From assembly GCA_022609375.1 (NCBI GenBank), contig JAGKQE010000002.1, forward strand, positions 620,001-684,000: a DNA stretch of 64,000 nucleotides. Reading direction: 5' to 3'. Under the pieces are notes generated by a model. That model did not search any database. It was not told where the DNA came from and saw only the letters and a program-made list of their open reading frames with translations. Shown here piece by piece: positions 34,383 through 47,679 of this stretch. A program made the position numbers and the translations under genes. This DNA is from Xenosphaeropsis pyriputrescens. Its lineage: Eukaryota > Ascomycota > Leotiomycetes > Phacidiales > Phacidiaceae. How positions within the stretch are numbered: position 1 is the first letter of the stretch; each line of letters opens with the position of its first letter.

Positions 34383-37025
34383 AAGTTCTGCGTCACGATA
34401 TTCGAAAGGTAGAGGGGGTAGTGAGTACCATGGAATAGGTGACTATCCAGCGCTCTGTGCAACACGCGCAGAGCCGGGAACGAATGGCCCTTCTGGCAGA
34501 CTGCGTCGGGTCCAGGAGAAGCGTGTTGCAAACGATGGATGATGCTGGTGAGGAATGGTGTTGTCGTTGTCATGACAACATCTCTCCACGCACCCCTGCG
34601 AGATGTGCGCCACTTGGCGATTATTTGGATAGAGAAAATCAATCTTATGAGAACGTGGCATGAACATGAACAGCAATTTGTGATGCGTGAACATCGAAGT
34701 CGAACTCGACTACCCAATATCAAATGGAGGAACGCGGTGTCTACACAGTACTACGTACCTTTACACTGCTCATGAAGACTGCCATCCCTACATGCACGAA
34801 CAAAGCTTTGACCCTTTAGACGCCAGAATGCCTGGGGAAGAACCCGTACAGAAGCGGACGAGTCGAGGAGTTTCGTGGCTATTTGGCTGGCTGGCTTGAC
34901 GGATTCGAGAATCAAACGCAGGTAGCTCTACAGCGAAGACGGGAAGATTTCCGATGCGTTATCGAGAAGACCCGGCCATGAGACTTGTGCACACATCGAC
35001 TTCTGATGGTTTTCGTGTCCAGTTTGATTTCTTGGTCTAGTTTTTTTTTAATTTTGTGGGTTGTTTTTATCTCGTTTGTATATGTTCAGGCTGTAGGGGG
35101 ACTTCTTGTTGTACATCACCATATGGATGTCAATGTTGTTTGGGTTGAGGAAAGACCACTTATTGTGTACGTAATACATACTTGACCAGGGCACAAGGCA
35201 AAACAAAGCAAAGTGGAGTTTGAGTTCGAGTTCGAGTTCGAGTTCAAGTTCGTTCAAGTGCGTGGCGACGTTGATGCCCGAGCTGGATTTTTCTTACCTT
35301 TTCCTTTAATTTTCTTGCTTGATCTTCTCCTTTTTTTGCTTCCTCTTCTTCTTTTCTTCCTCTCATGGCAATGGCTATGAATGGCCATGGCTGTGGACAT
35401 GGGTCAACCAACGGTATTGATTGCATCATCGGTTGCGCGCCACAAGGAAAGAAACGAACCAGAGATTACATGTACTTGACTTGCACATATGTGTGTAAAG
35501 TACAAGTACTTGAGGGATTAAGTATGTAGGTAGGTAAGTAAGTAGTAAATAGTAGTTAGTTGGACCACCAGAGAGAGAGCACACTCTCTTCAGGCATATG
35601 ATTGCAAATGAGAGGCGTCGCTGTCCAATTGTTCATGCTGCCACAGACACACCTGTTGTGCGCGCACTTAGTTGTAATACCACTTACTACTTACCACTTC
35701 CTAGTTATGGGGGATTTCTCCTGGCCTATGGATATGCTTGGATAGACAAAAGCCTGATGGTTGTTTTTGATTTGATCTGTGTTGCTCGCTGCTTTCGATT
35801 AGATGGATGATTTAATCGTTGATGCATCTGTTTGGGGGGAGGAGACTCGAGATGTTGTTATTATGTGCGTTTGTCTTTCTTGCTCGATGTCAACTGACTG
35901 GATGTGATGTGATTTGAGTTGGGTTGAGTTGAGTTGATTTAATTGATCTCTGTGCACATAGAGAACACAAAGAAGAGTACCGAGACATGACTGTGACTCC
36001 GAGTGAGCATTGAGCAGAGTATATATGATAGTTCTGGTGTTGTTATTATCGTTATCGTTATTGTCATTGTTGTTGTGAATCTGCTTGCCAACATTCACCT
36101 TCATGTGGTGATGACTTCATTTGAACATATGTAAGTAGTTATGTAAATAACTTGACTTGCTCCCTCTGCCCACCTAGATGAGATACGAAGCATCCAATCC
36201 TTTCCTGATCAAAACTCATCTTCAAATTCCTCTTGCTCCAGTAGCCCCTATCATCCTCATCGAATTCATTGTATTATTCATTGATCCATGTTTCTTCCAT
36301 CATTCAAAACACCTACCTCACTGTTCCACTTCCCTCACTCTACACATAAACATACATACGCAAACGCTCTCCGCATATTATTACAACTTTCCCATACAGA
36401 TTGTGTGCAAATACACACAAACATACATCATATATCCCACACATACACATAACTAATACCTACTCTATCTTTCATCCCAATCCAGATAATCGCATATGAA
36501 AAATAGAGAGAGAATCCTTCAAATCTTCATTCAATCTTTCAACCCCCCCTGCTCACTCGACATTGTGTGAGTTCATCCTGTTGCTTTCCTTTGCTTCGCT
36601 TTACTTCGTCGCTCTGCTCCCTTTTCAACTGCCATCACTTCACTGGCTCTGGAAGAACTGTACTGGTCATCCCACTATCATTATTGCTACTACGTACTGC
36701 TATCGGTAGGAGGGGCTGGCCTGACGCTTAACCGCCAACACAAAGTGTTGTTAGTCGTTAAGGTTCAACAGACATCTGCATTTAATACAGCGTCATCTCA
36801 CGATCTTCTGTGTAAATGCGCCCAGCAAATCAATTCCCTACTCCAGACCCAAAACAAATCTCTGCATCTCTGCATCTCTTCCTTCTCTCCACAACCCCTC
36901 GATCATATCAATGGTAGCTTGAAGTAGCTCCTTAGATCATCAATTCCCCCAGCTAGTAGCATACAGTCGGTGCTCGGAGCATATCACGCTCATCCAAAAC
37001 CACTCTCACCCTCAAGGAAGCGCGA
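34383..37025. other. Intergenic, upstream region of the SRPK gene
   Basis: About 2.6 kb without a gene that I can support. It contains a GAGTTC microsatellite, AT-rich stretches and several AAGTAC/GTACTT motifs. The last few hundred bases are C/T-rich and probably form the SRPK promoter and leader. Confidence 0.5.
35219..35252. repeat. (GAGTTC)n microsatellite
   Basis: Five tandem GAGTTC units ending in CAAGTTC. Confidence 0.8.
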
Positions 37026-39064
37026 ATGGACGATCTTAAGGCGAAGGCCATACAGAAGGCCAAACAAGCCGCTGCCAGCGCAACAAATGCCACCAACGGC
37101 AGTAATGGCACAAAGAAGAGAAGAAAGGGAACAGATTTGAAACCCATCATCACCATGGGTGAGGAGAAACAAGATGGAAGCCCCGCTGTCGCGACAAACT
37201 CGTAGGTTCAGGTTTTTCGCATCTAGAACAATCCCGCATTCGATTCGTCGAACTCCACCCCCAAGAAAACACGACATGCTAATTCATATCGCTACAGAGC
37301 CACGGATGCAAATTCTACTCATACGAATCAGAAGAGCACCATGAACAACAAATCACCTTCTTCAACGTCGTCGCGGGAAGACGCTGCTGAGACCACCGCC
37401 GATGAAGAGGATTCCGAGGACTACTGTAAAGGCGGATATCATCCCGTCACCGTAGGAGAGAATTTCAAGGATGGCAAATATACCGTGGTTCGAAAGCTTG
37501 GATGGGGCCATTTCTCCACCGTGTGGCTTTCCAGAGATAACGTTGAAGGCAAGCATGTTGCTTTGAAAGTTGTACGATCAGCGGCGCATTACACAGAAAC
37601 TGCCATCGACGAGATAAAGTTACTCAACAAGATTGTCCAGGCGAAACCACATCACCCAGGTAGAGCTCATGTGGTGAGTCTTCTGGACTCATTCGAGCAC
37701 AAAGGCCCGAATGGCACACACGTTTGTATGGTCTTTGAGGTGCTTGGAGAGAACCTATTGGGCCTCATCAAGCGGTGGAACCACCGTGGTATTCCGATGG
37801 CCTTGGTCAAGCAGATCACAAAACAAGTCCTACTCGGACTCGATTACCTCCACCGCGAATGTGGCATTATTCACACCGACCTCAAGCCCGAAAACGTACT
37901 CATCGAAATTGGTGATGTCGAACAGATTGTAAAGACATTCGTAAAGGACGAGACACAGATTGAAAAGGAGGACAACCGCAATGGACGACGGAGACGTAGA
38001 ACACTCATTACTGGCAGTCAGCCATTACCAAGTCCTCTCAACGCCAGTTTCAACCAGGCAGATCTACTCAGATATCCCGGTAGCACACCAGGATCCCATA
38101 CCAGTTTGAACCAAGTAATGAATGAAGGTAACGAATCTCCCGTCTCTGGCGAGACTGCTCCTTCCATAGATGGTATCGTAATGAGTGGTGCTATAGGAAG
38201 TTCCGCAGCCTCGCCAAAAGCATCGAGTCCACAGACAGACAAGAAAGAGGAGGAGGAGCACTCTAAAAGGGAGAAGACCGCGTAAGTTATGACAGTCTCC
38301 CGCTCTGGTGTCTGGCGCTAACAATACTCAGCGATGCTATCACCAGAGACGTTTCCGGTATCTCATTAGACAAGCCTACCATTGCCGAGAAGAATGCCGC
38401 TAAGGCCTTCGATACTATATCTGTTAAGATCGCTGATCTAGGCAATGCATGCTGGGTCGGTCATCATTTCACAAACGATATTCAAACACGTCAGTATAGA
38501 TCACCAGAAGTTATTCTAGGCGCCAAATGGGGTGCCAGCACGGATATATGGAGTATGGCAGCTATGGTATTTCCTCTTACTACTTTTCCCCCCAAAGTCC
38601 TCATTTAACCCCCCTTCCAGATTTTCGAACTGATAACCGGCGACTACCTCTTCGACCCACAATCCGGCACGAAATACGGCAAAGATGACGACCACATCGC
38701 CCAGATCATCGAGCTGCTCGGCCCCTTCCCGAAATCCCTGTGCCTGTCGGGCAAATGGTCCCAAGAGATCTTCAACCGCAAGGGGGAGCTGCGGAATATC
38801 CACCGCCTGCGCCACTGGGCGCTGCCCGACGTGCTCAAGGAGAAATACCACTTCAAGGAGGAGGACGCCAAGGGCGTGGCCGAGTTCCTGACGCCCATGC
38901 TCGAGCTGCAGCCCGAGAAGCGCGCCAATGCCGGCGGCATGGCGGCCGCGCCGTGGTTGGAGGATGCGCTGGGCATGCAGGGCGTCAAGATCGAGGGCCT
39001 CGAGGTCGGTGGCAAGGGCGAGGGGATTGAGGGCTGGGCCTTTGAGGTCAAGAAGCAGAGATGA
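37026..39064 (+). CDS. SR-protein kinase (SRPK/Dsk1/Sky1 family)
   Basis: Ser/Thr kinase that phosphorylates arginine-serine splicing and mRNA-export factors. Exons 37026..37201, 37298..38281, 38332..38566 and 38621..39064 give 612 aa. The glycine loop (GWGHFSTVW) lies at about 127-135, catalytic Lys is about 149, and the HTDLKPEN loop has its Asp at about 253. The activation segment starts DLGNAC (the DLG variant typical of SRPKs), followed by QYRSPEVILG. A Ser/Thr/Glu-rich spacer of about 120 residues splits the kinase lobes between the catalytic and DLG motifs, the hallmark of this family. The N-terminal 110 residues are basic then acidic and disordered. The last exon is much more GC-rich than the rest. 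Convergent with the Brl1/Brr6 gene. Confidence 0.95.
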
Positions 39065-39754
39065 GCTCGTGATGCTCGGCTCTCCGCTCTCTCGAGTCTG
39101 GTCGCGGTCGCTGTTGGAGCGGCCGTGCTTGAGTCGGGGATTGGGGCTGGGGCTGGAGATGGTGGACTGTGGGTGTGGATAGGGATGCGCGTGTGGTAGA
39201 TGCGGATGACGAGGGCCTGTTCGAAGCATTGGCTGTGTGCATGCATGTTACTTTCATTCAAGACAGCGATGGCTGCCTGGACTGGGTTGGTTGAGATGAA
39301 CACCGGCGTCGACCAACCCGCCTGCCCATCTACGCGAAATGTGCTCTGGTTTTTTTTTGTGTGTCAAGAGTTGAGTGCGAGCTGGTGGGCGTCTGGTAGA
39401 TAGATCGTTTTTCTCTCTCATCTTGTGCGTGGTGGTGGGCATGGTATAGCGAAAATCAAATCACTCATTTATGATCACGAAGGATGTATGTTTCCTCGAC
39501 TTTTCGTGCCGAGTGAGGAGTGATGGTTTCGTGAGGAGGGATGGGGAGATGGTAGATGGCAGTGGTGGAGTGGAGGTAGAGATGGGGGGGCATGATGGAA
39601 CTGAAATTTTGCATTCGAAACTACTTGTATCGGCTTCAGCCCCTGTACTCCTTGCTTGCCGGCATTCATACCCAAACTCCCATAACCACACATATATATC
39701 CTGCCAGACCCCATGCAAACCCATCCTTCAAACCAATAAACCGTTCAAACACCC
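39065..39754. other. Convergent intergenic region
   Basis: About 0.7 kb between the 3' ends of the SRPK and Brl1/Brr6 genes, with G/T-rich stretches. Nothing supported as a gene. Confidence 0.55.
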
Positions 39755-41191
39755 CTAATTCCAGTTCTCCTTCTCGGGACTATGGCCCCCCTGCCGCGCC
39801 GCCGTGTGCGGCATCAGCGAACGGAACCCCGTCCCCGGATTCGCCCACGCGTTCTCGCTCAAGATCTGCCTGCTCGGCGTCTGCGGGACCTGGTGCGCGG
39901 GCCAGTGGAATGCCGGGGCCGGCGTGGGCTGTGCACCGTAGTACTGCGACGGCGGCGGGGGAGGCGGTGGGTGCGAGACTTTGGCGCGCATGAGGCCGAA
40001 GCCGAAGTTGTTGACAAAGATGGCGAGTACGAAGGTCATTGCTATGAAGATCTGGGTGGGGTTAGTAGGTGCTGCATCGAGGGGATGGGTTTAGGGGTGA
40101 AGAGCTAGGGGAAGCTTAGGAAAGGAAAGGGAGGAGAAATGAAAAGGAAGGCTTACCATCGTCTTGACCGAAAGTGGCTCGATGAAGCTGTTGATTATCT
40201 TGGCGAACGTGTGGGCCGAAACTCTGGCATGCGCAACAGCGTATGGATCCCGGTTCATACATGTTTCCCAGGCGTCGCAGGACTTCTCCATGGCAGGTAC
40301 ACGCAGGTCAGGTGCACAACGGTTGTTCACATAGTCCCTAGCACAAGCGCTCATCTCCACCAAAACCGCAGAGATCTCCATATCAGAAGCCTTATGAACG
40401 TCGGCGCGCACCGCAAAGAAAACGACGAACATCAGGTACATGACCATGCCCATGATGAAGTAGTTCATGAACACCTGCGGGTAGTATGACAGCGTGTACG
40501 GTAGGCTCGGTTTTTCGTAGATGTAGTTGAAGAAGCTCGCTATCCAGCCCGGCTCGGCGTGCTTCTCGCGGCGATGTGGATGTTCTCTCTCGCCATCTTC
40601 TGAGCCCTCCCGTCGCGTCTCCAGCCCCATGAGATAATCTCGGTCGTGTCTACTCCTCTTCATGATCCTGTGCATTGCTGTGTCCGCAAACTTGCCTCGC
40701 CGAATAGCCCCGCGTCCTGGACTGTGGCCTGTGTATTCTTTTCCATATTTACCGAATATCGGCTCCTTGGATGGCTTTGCATCCTTGAATATCGTCATTT
40801 TGCTGCTCTGCGGAGCTTCTGGAGTTTCTTCTAGATCGGCAGTTGTGTCTGCTGGCGAGGATTCGGCGGGAGATGCTTCAGAGAACTGCTCAGCGTCGAA
40901 GGCCTTGCGCGGCGTGGTGAAAGACGGATTGCGGAAGGGTGGTGCGGTTTGCTTCGTGGGACTGCCGAACGAGGACTGTTTGGATGGCTCAGATGGCCTG
41001 ATAGGTGAATCAAAACCTCCTATAAAATGATAGAGTTAGGGAAAAATGTTGCGGAACGATGGCGAGGTCTAAAGGAACGTACGTCTCTGCTGGCCTTTTT
41101 GTGCCACTTGATAAAATGGCGATGTCGCGTCACCTTGAGGAAGATTGTCCCATTGAAAGTCCATAGGACTCTCGTGCGTGCGACGATTCAT
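39755..41191 (-). CDS. Brl1/Brr6-family nuclear-envelope protein
   Basis: Members of this family act at the nuclear envelope and ER in nuclear-pore assembly and lipid homeostasis. Exons in coding order 41083..41191, 40157..41019 and 39755..40051 give 422 aa. The N-terminal 215 residues are disordered, Ser/Pro-rich and basic. Then comes the conserved core: first membrane segment about 219-240, a lumenal loop with four Cys (about 262, 271, 284, 290; the disulfide-bridge domain), and a second membrane segment starting at about residue 325 (IFIAMTFVLAIFVNNFGF). A poly-Pro run and a Gln/Pro-rich tail follow. The second intron (105 bp) falls between the lumenal loop and the second membrane segment. 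The last exon is locally GC-rich. Brl1 and Brr6 cannot be separated here. Confidence 0.9.
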
Positions 41192-43439
41192 TTCCCGTGG
41201 ACCTGGAATCAAAGAGAGTGGATGTGAATTCGATGGGTGAGAGCAATGTGCTATGTAGGTTTATTATCACTCTTTGTGCATCTATCACTCACAGACATGG
41301 AAGTTGCTGGATCGACGGGAGTAAACAAAAAGAATAATAAGCCTGCTCGACATGCCTGATATGCCTGACGTAGTTGAGGCTACCTACGTCGAGTCACGTG
41401 TAGAAGGTGCACTTCACTCGAGGACTCAATAATAATAATAATAGTAATAATAATAAAAATAATGGCCTTTATTGTTGGGACGTCTCACTTGCTTAAACTC
41501 GAACTTTCTATAAAACCAGTAGATGGCTCTCGACTATATGAATAATTTCTGATCATGTCTTTGTTGAATATACAGTTTTCAACTCCTTGGTTTTTCCGTC
41601 TGTCTCTCCTTTCTCCCTTCTTTTTTTCTTCTCAAAAAGCATAGTTTGAGATAAATAAACAAACAAACAAGTAAATAAATACAGCTCACAACGGCCGACT
41701 CTTAGTTCCGTACTGTATGGAGAGCTCTGTAGTCAAACAGTTCTACGACACTTGAACCTTTGAGTGCTCTTGCATTTCACTGTGTAAATGATATTGGTGT
41801 TCTATTCCTAAATACATAGCCGTCTCAGTCTTGAATTCGGCCCACCGGTCCATTATGGATCTAACAGTATTCTACTCCAAGTCCCGCACTACATAGTACA
41901 TACTTGTACTATGTATTGTATCCAGGTCACATGAGGAGGTATGTAGTAGTGCATTTTGAGTAGAGTACAGAGTAGCGGCGCGTGTAAGGCGGTGGTTGTG
42001 TATTAATAAGGCTGTTGGTGGACAGTGATGGGCTTCCTAGTAGAATATTACCTTGACCACGGAGTAAAGTAGCTTGTTCATATCAATCCAAGAGTAACCT
42101 AGGTATTAATACTTGTTGCACATTCTGACGCTGACCACTTGGATTTCTGGGCATATTTACGCCGTCTCTTTCCGTCTCACCTTCTTTTCCTACCGAACCT
42201 CTTGCACTCATGAGCATGAGTCTGAATCGTGCCATCGTCGCCCAGGAAAGTGTGGATTCCGGTTGGGTAATAGTAACAATACTGATAGCTTAGGCTTAAT
42301 ACTAGAACACTTGGTGCTGTTCGGCGGAAAAGACGCCTAAGATGGACGGGCGGACTGTGGTCATGACAGGATCTTTTGACGATAACTTCCACCTAGCCTT
42401 GCGCGCCTGGACCAGCAGGATGCCAATCCGGCCGTAGATCTTCAAGTGACTATGCACTATTATGGATATGAATGTGAATTTAATACTAAGTACTTACAGT
42501 CAAGTAGTAAATACAGCTTGTCAGTCTCATGTTTTGCCCCTTCCTGGTTCTGGTCATATATACTTTAACAGTCAGCCTCACTTAAAAGTACAGAAAGGGT
42601 CCGGGTCAGGGTCAGAGTCAGGGGTCATATGTAGATGCTTCATCTCATCCTTTGACTTGAATAATTTCGACTTGCGCATAATTGTAATGGCCTGACCCTC
42701 AACATTTATGTGTCTGGCCCTCAATGTCTGTATACCAAATGCTTGCCAATACTCATATACAAGTAATATATGCTTGCTGGTACTCAATTACCTCAAATAC
42801 TCTCAGAATTTATCCTGTTACTTAGTTTTGATCCGATACCTACTGTATGTATAAGCTAAGAAGCATGCATATATTCATATATACGTAGTAGTACACATTC
42901 TCCATGACAAGTACTCCAACAGTCTGTGCATGTATCTAAGTATCCATCGTCAAAGCTCTAGATTGAATTCGCATGTTCAAGTCCCTAGAATCTCCACTCG
43001 TGATAGTCAAAATCGTGTCAGTGCAGGTCCAGTTATCATTCCCATTGTTGCTATGACACACTATCTACTACTAATTCTCCCCGATCCGTGCTACATACTT
43101 ACGATACCTTCCTACATACTTGTACATTAAGTAGGCTCTGTGATAAATTTCGATAAGTCTTACTGTGTATCCTACATTTTACCACATATTTTTTACGCGT
43201 CTCAAAGTACTTGGTGCTCCATAGTCGAAATCGAGAGACATCAAAAAAATAAAAATAAGTTATTTAAATTTCCCACAAGCATATCTTATCAAACACCGAT
43301 AGCCGCGCCCCAGCAACCATAGGAAACTTATTCTGTCACGGAGCCGAAGTCGCTCACATCTTACATCTCCCACATCAATCCTTCTCGTCCTTTGATTATT
43401 TTCCTCTCTCTCTCAGCATCAAAGTCGAAACAGATCGTT
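41192..43439. other. Intergenic region, divergent promoters of Brl1/Brr6 and GCV2
   Basis: About 2.2 kb between divergent start codons. It is AT-rich, with an AAT microsatellite and several GTAC-containing repeats. No ORF has recognisable content. Confidence 0.5.
41427..41464. repeat. (AAT)n microsatellite
   Basis: About eleven AAT triplets with a few interruptions. Confidence 0.8.
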
Positions 43440-46400
43440 ATGGCAGCCTCTCGGAGAGCTGTGCAGATGCACATTGTCTCAATGACGGCTCAGCGGAGTC
43501 TTACTGCTGCAAGGGCAACCTCGATTTCACAACTATCATCCCTACGACCACAATGTGCCTCCAGAATTCCACAAGTCACAAGCAAGCTTGCTTGCCGCAC
43601 ATTCATTAAATCCTCAGCCGACGATAGGTCCAACAGCGAAAGTTCAAGTTTGCACGAGAGTGCAGTCAATGCTCTGGATACATTTGCCCGCCGGCACATC
43701 GGACCATCATCAGCTTCTACCAAAAAAATGCTCGCTGCATTGGATCCTCCTGTGTCAAGCCTCGACGACTTCGTCAAGCAAGTCATACCAACAGATGTTT
43801 TGTCTGACCGAGACCTTCAAATTACCATGCCTGGTAAAGTAAGAGGGGTATTTAAAGCGCCTTTCGCGCAGGAGCCAGTACCATATAGCGAGAGCGAATA
43901 CCTCGAAAAGCTTATGGGTTTCGCCCGAGAAAATAAGATCTATCAAACCTTCATTGGAATGGGTTATGCTGGGACCAAGACACCTGAGGTGATCAAGCGT
44001 AACATCCTCGAATCACCAGCATGGTACACAAGCTATACACCATACCAGCCAGAGATCAGTCAAGGACGTTTGGAGTCCCTACTGAATTACCAGACAATGG
44101 TATCAGACCTGACTGCACTTCCCATCGCCAATGCGTCTTTGCTCGACGAGTCTACTGCTGCAGCCGAAGCAATGACTTTGTCCATGAACGCATTGCCTCT
44201 CTCTCGGCAAAAGGCCGAGAACAAGACTTTTTTCGTCAGTCATCTCTGTCATCCACAAACCATTGCTGTCCTTCAGAGCAGAGCCGATGGGTTCAATATC
44301 AAGATTGAGGTCGGCGACGTCCTTGCCGATGACTGTAGCCGTGTGAAGGAACTTGGTCAGGATCTTATTGGCTGTTTAGTCCAATACCCGGACACCGAAG
44401 GAGGTGTTGAAGATTTCAGAAGTTTAGGAGAAGCAATTCACGCACAAGGAGCCACTTTCAGTGTAGCGACAGATCTCTTGGCACTGACTGTCTTGACACC
44501 ACCTGGAGAGTTTGGTGCCGACATTGCATTTGGAAATGCGCAACGCTTTGGAGTTCCCTTTGGCTATGGAGGGCCTCATGCAGCTTTTTTCGCTGTGAGC
44601 GACAAGCACAAGCGCAAGATTCCTGGCAGACTGATCGGTGTCTCCAAAGATCGACTTGGTGACAGGGCATTGAGACTCGCATTGCAGACACGTGAGCAAC
44701 ACATCCGAAGAGAAAAGGCTACTAGCAACGTATGTACTGCTCAGGCACTCTTAGCAAACATGAGCGCTATGTATGCTGTCTACCACGGTCCAGCTGGTCT
44801 CAAGCAGATTGCCGAGAGAACTATAACTCTCACGAGAATGTTGGAAGCAACTCTGAATGCTTTAGAGTATGAGACTGGAAAGAGAGGTAGAGGGACTAAT
44901 GGGAGAGCTATCTTCGACACAATTATTGTTAACACCACCAAGGAGGAACAAAAATATATAACCAAAGACGCGTCATTTCACCACATCAATTTCAGGAACT
45001 TCGACGATGGGCGCATAGGAATCACTTTAGATGAGACCGTTGATCTCCCAACTTTGAAGGCGATCGTCAGGGTGTTCACAAAACAAAGGAAAATTAGTGA
45101 CGACGAGTATGATATCAAGAATTTTGAGGAAGCAGTGGGCAGTCTCGAGCAAGGGATCCCAACAGCTCTTCTAAGGAAATCCGAATATCTCACTCATCCA
45201 GTTTTCAACTCTCACCATTCCGAAACGGAATTGCTTCGATACATTCACCATCTTCAGTCAAAAGATCTCTCCCTCGTTCATTCCATGATCCCATTAGGCT
45301 CTTGCACGATGAAGCTCAATGCCTCGACACAGATGGCTCCTGTGACCTGGGACAGGCTCTCAAATATTCATCCATTCGTCCCCCGCGAACAAGCCTACGG
45401 TTATACGAAAATGATCAGTTCACTTGAAAGAGATCTGGCAAACATTACGGGCTTTGACGGTGTCTCTCTTCAGCCAAATTCCGGCGCCCAAGGAGAATTC
45501 ACTGGACTCCGTGTTATTCGCAAGTTCCATGAGCAACAGCCAGGACCAAAGCGGGATATTTGTCTTATTCCCGTGTCTGCTCATGGTACTAACCCTGCAT
45601 CCGCTGCAATGGCTGGCATGAGAGTTGTTACCATCAAGTGCGACATCGCCACTGGTAATCTTAACATGGAAGATCTCAAAGCCAAGTGTGAGCAATACAG
45701 CGAGAACCTTGGAGCCATCATGATTACTTACCCAAGTACCTTTGGAGTTTTCGAGCCAGATGTCAAGGCTGCATGCGATCTAGTTCACCAGCATGGAGGA
45801 CAAGTATACATGGACGGAGCAAACATGAACGCCCAGATTGGTTTGTGTTCTCCAGGCGAGATTGGCGCCGATGTGTGCCATCTCAACCTCCACAAGACCT
45901 TCTGTATTCCTCACGGTGGAGGAGGGCCAGGTGTCGGCCCAATTGGTGTCAAGAGCCACCTCATCCCCTTCCTTCCAGGTCACCCAGTCATTAAAACGGG
46001 TGGAAAGCAGGCCATTGCTCCAGTTTCTGGAGCTCCGTGGGGCAGCGCCAGCATTCTCTCCATCTCTTATGGCTATATTAAGATGATGGGTGGCCGTGGT
46101 CTTACCCATGCCACCAAGATCACCCTCCTCAACGCAAACTACATCATGTCTCGTCTCCGCCCATACTACGACATCCTCTACACCAACAAGGAAGGGCGCT
46201 GCGCTCACGAGTTCATCCTCGATGTACGTCCACTCAAGGAGACTGCCGGTGTCGAAGCCATTGATATTGCCAAGCGTCTTCAAGATTATGGCTTCCACGC
46301 TCCAACCATGAGCTGGCCAGTTGCCAACACTCTTATGATCGAGCCGACCGAGTCTGAGAGCAAGGATGAGCTCGATCGCTTCATTGATGCCCTGATATCC

Positions 46401-46759
46401 ATCAGAAAGGAAATCAAGGCCATTGAGGATGGTGAGACAGACAAGGAGGTCAACACCCTCAAGATGTCACCTCACACCCAGAAGGACCTCCTCGTTGGTG
46501 AATGGGACCGTCCTTACACCCGCGAGCAAGCCGCCTACCCCCTCCCTTATCTCAAGGAGAAGAAGTTCTGGCCCTCTGTCACTCGTCTCAACGATAGTAA
46601 GTCCCTGTCACTCCCTTTAACATCCACCACATGTATCCCAGCTGACAACCCCCAGCCTACGGAGATACCAATCTCTTCTGCACCTGTGGTCCAGTAGAGC
46701 CCACCGACCAGCTTGAGGATGGCGGCATCACCGGCGTCTCGGCACCTACCCCAACGTAG
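43440..46759 (+). CDS. GCV2: Glycine dehydrogenase (decarboxylating), glycine-cleavage P protein, mitochondrial
   Basis: PLP-dependent P protein of the mitochondrial glycine cleavage system; decarboxylates glycine and passes the aminomethyl group to the H protein. Exons 43440..46596 and 46656..46759 give 1086 aa; the intron is 59 bp near the 3' end. The start at 43440 is the first ATG of a basic, Arg/Ser-rich presequence ending before the conserved DTFARRHIGPS segment at about residue 80. Both halves of the fused P-protein fold are present. The PLP-binding HKTFCIPHGGGGPG motif puts the cofactor lysine at about 819, and the C-terminal exon supplies the conserved YGDTNLFCTCGPV segment. Length matches the family. 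Confidence 0.96.
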
Positions 46760-47679
46760 ACGTCGCAGTCCACGCTTCACGATGACGAGTGTAGAATTAG
46801 GTCAACTGGGGGTTTCAACAATTGGAGTTTAGACATGTGTGCATTTGGGCGTTGGAGATATAGATGATGGATGCGGCTTCAACAACGCTGCTGTTTTGAG
46901 CGATTTGAGCTTTCTTGAATATATGGCCTCGGGCCGTATTGTTATCACTTGTGCCCTTGTTGTGATGTGATGGACATATGAAGACCGTTTGACTATTTGG
47001 ATGTGGTATGTATGGGGTCTCTGATACACTTGTGTTCTATAACCCCTTTATAAAATGGTTAGCAGGCTAGGAGCTGGACGATTATCTTGAGTCGTGTAGT
47101 TGGTCCTAATTCTACAATTAGTGTGTAGTGTAGGATTGTTCGGAGACGTATGATGATTCATGGGGTACATTGACTCGAAGTCGTTGAGTTATTCAAAATC
47201 GTACAATCATTCAGTCTTACAATCATCTAGAGCTATATAGGTAGCTATGTATAGTTATCAGTTCCTGGGATGCCATTCATTATAGATAGGGCAAGGAGTA
47301 AAAACAGCAAACTTGTTTCTTCATGAGCTTCATCGATATCACACACTTGCGGGGTCCTTAGAGTAGAGTTTCTCATGATGCCTATCAATTATGCTTATTT
47401 CAATTTCGCTTTTAAATTGCTATTCCACGCTGCAGCCGATTTCATATCAAGGCTGTACAAGCATTGAAATGTCAGAACATACTATGTATTTGTGTAAGTA
47501 TGAACACATGTGAACACACCACACAATACTCTAAGACTATATACATCAACGCCATCCAGTTGCAAAGCCGCACCAGTCACAACGCCTCCCAGCAACGCCG
47601 TAAACCAACGCAAGCACTCAAAGCAGCCCAGTAAAAAGCCCAGTAGACACTCTTCAGACCTACGTATCAATCCCCGAGC
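46760..47679. other. Convergent intergenic region
   Basis: About 0.9 kb between the 3' ends of GCV2 and the Zn2Cys6 gene, AT-rich, with no supported gene. Confidence 0.55.
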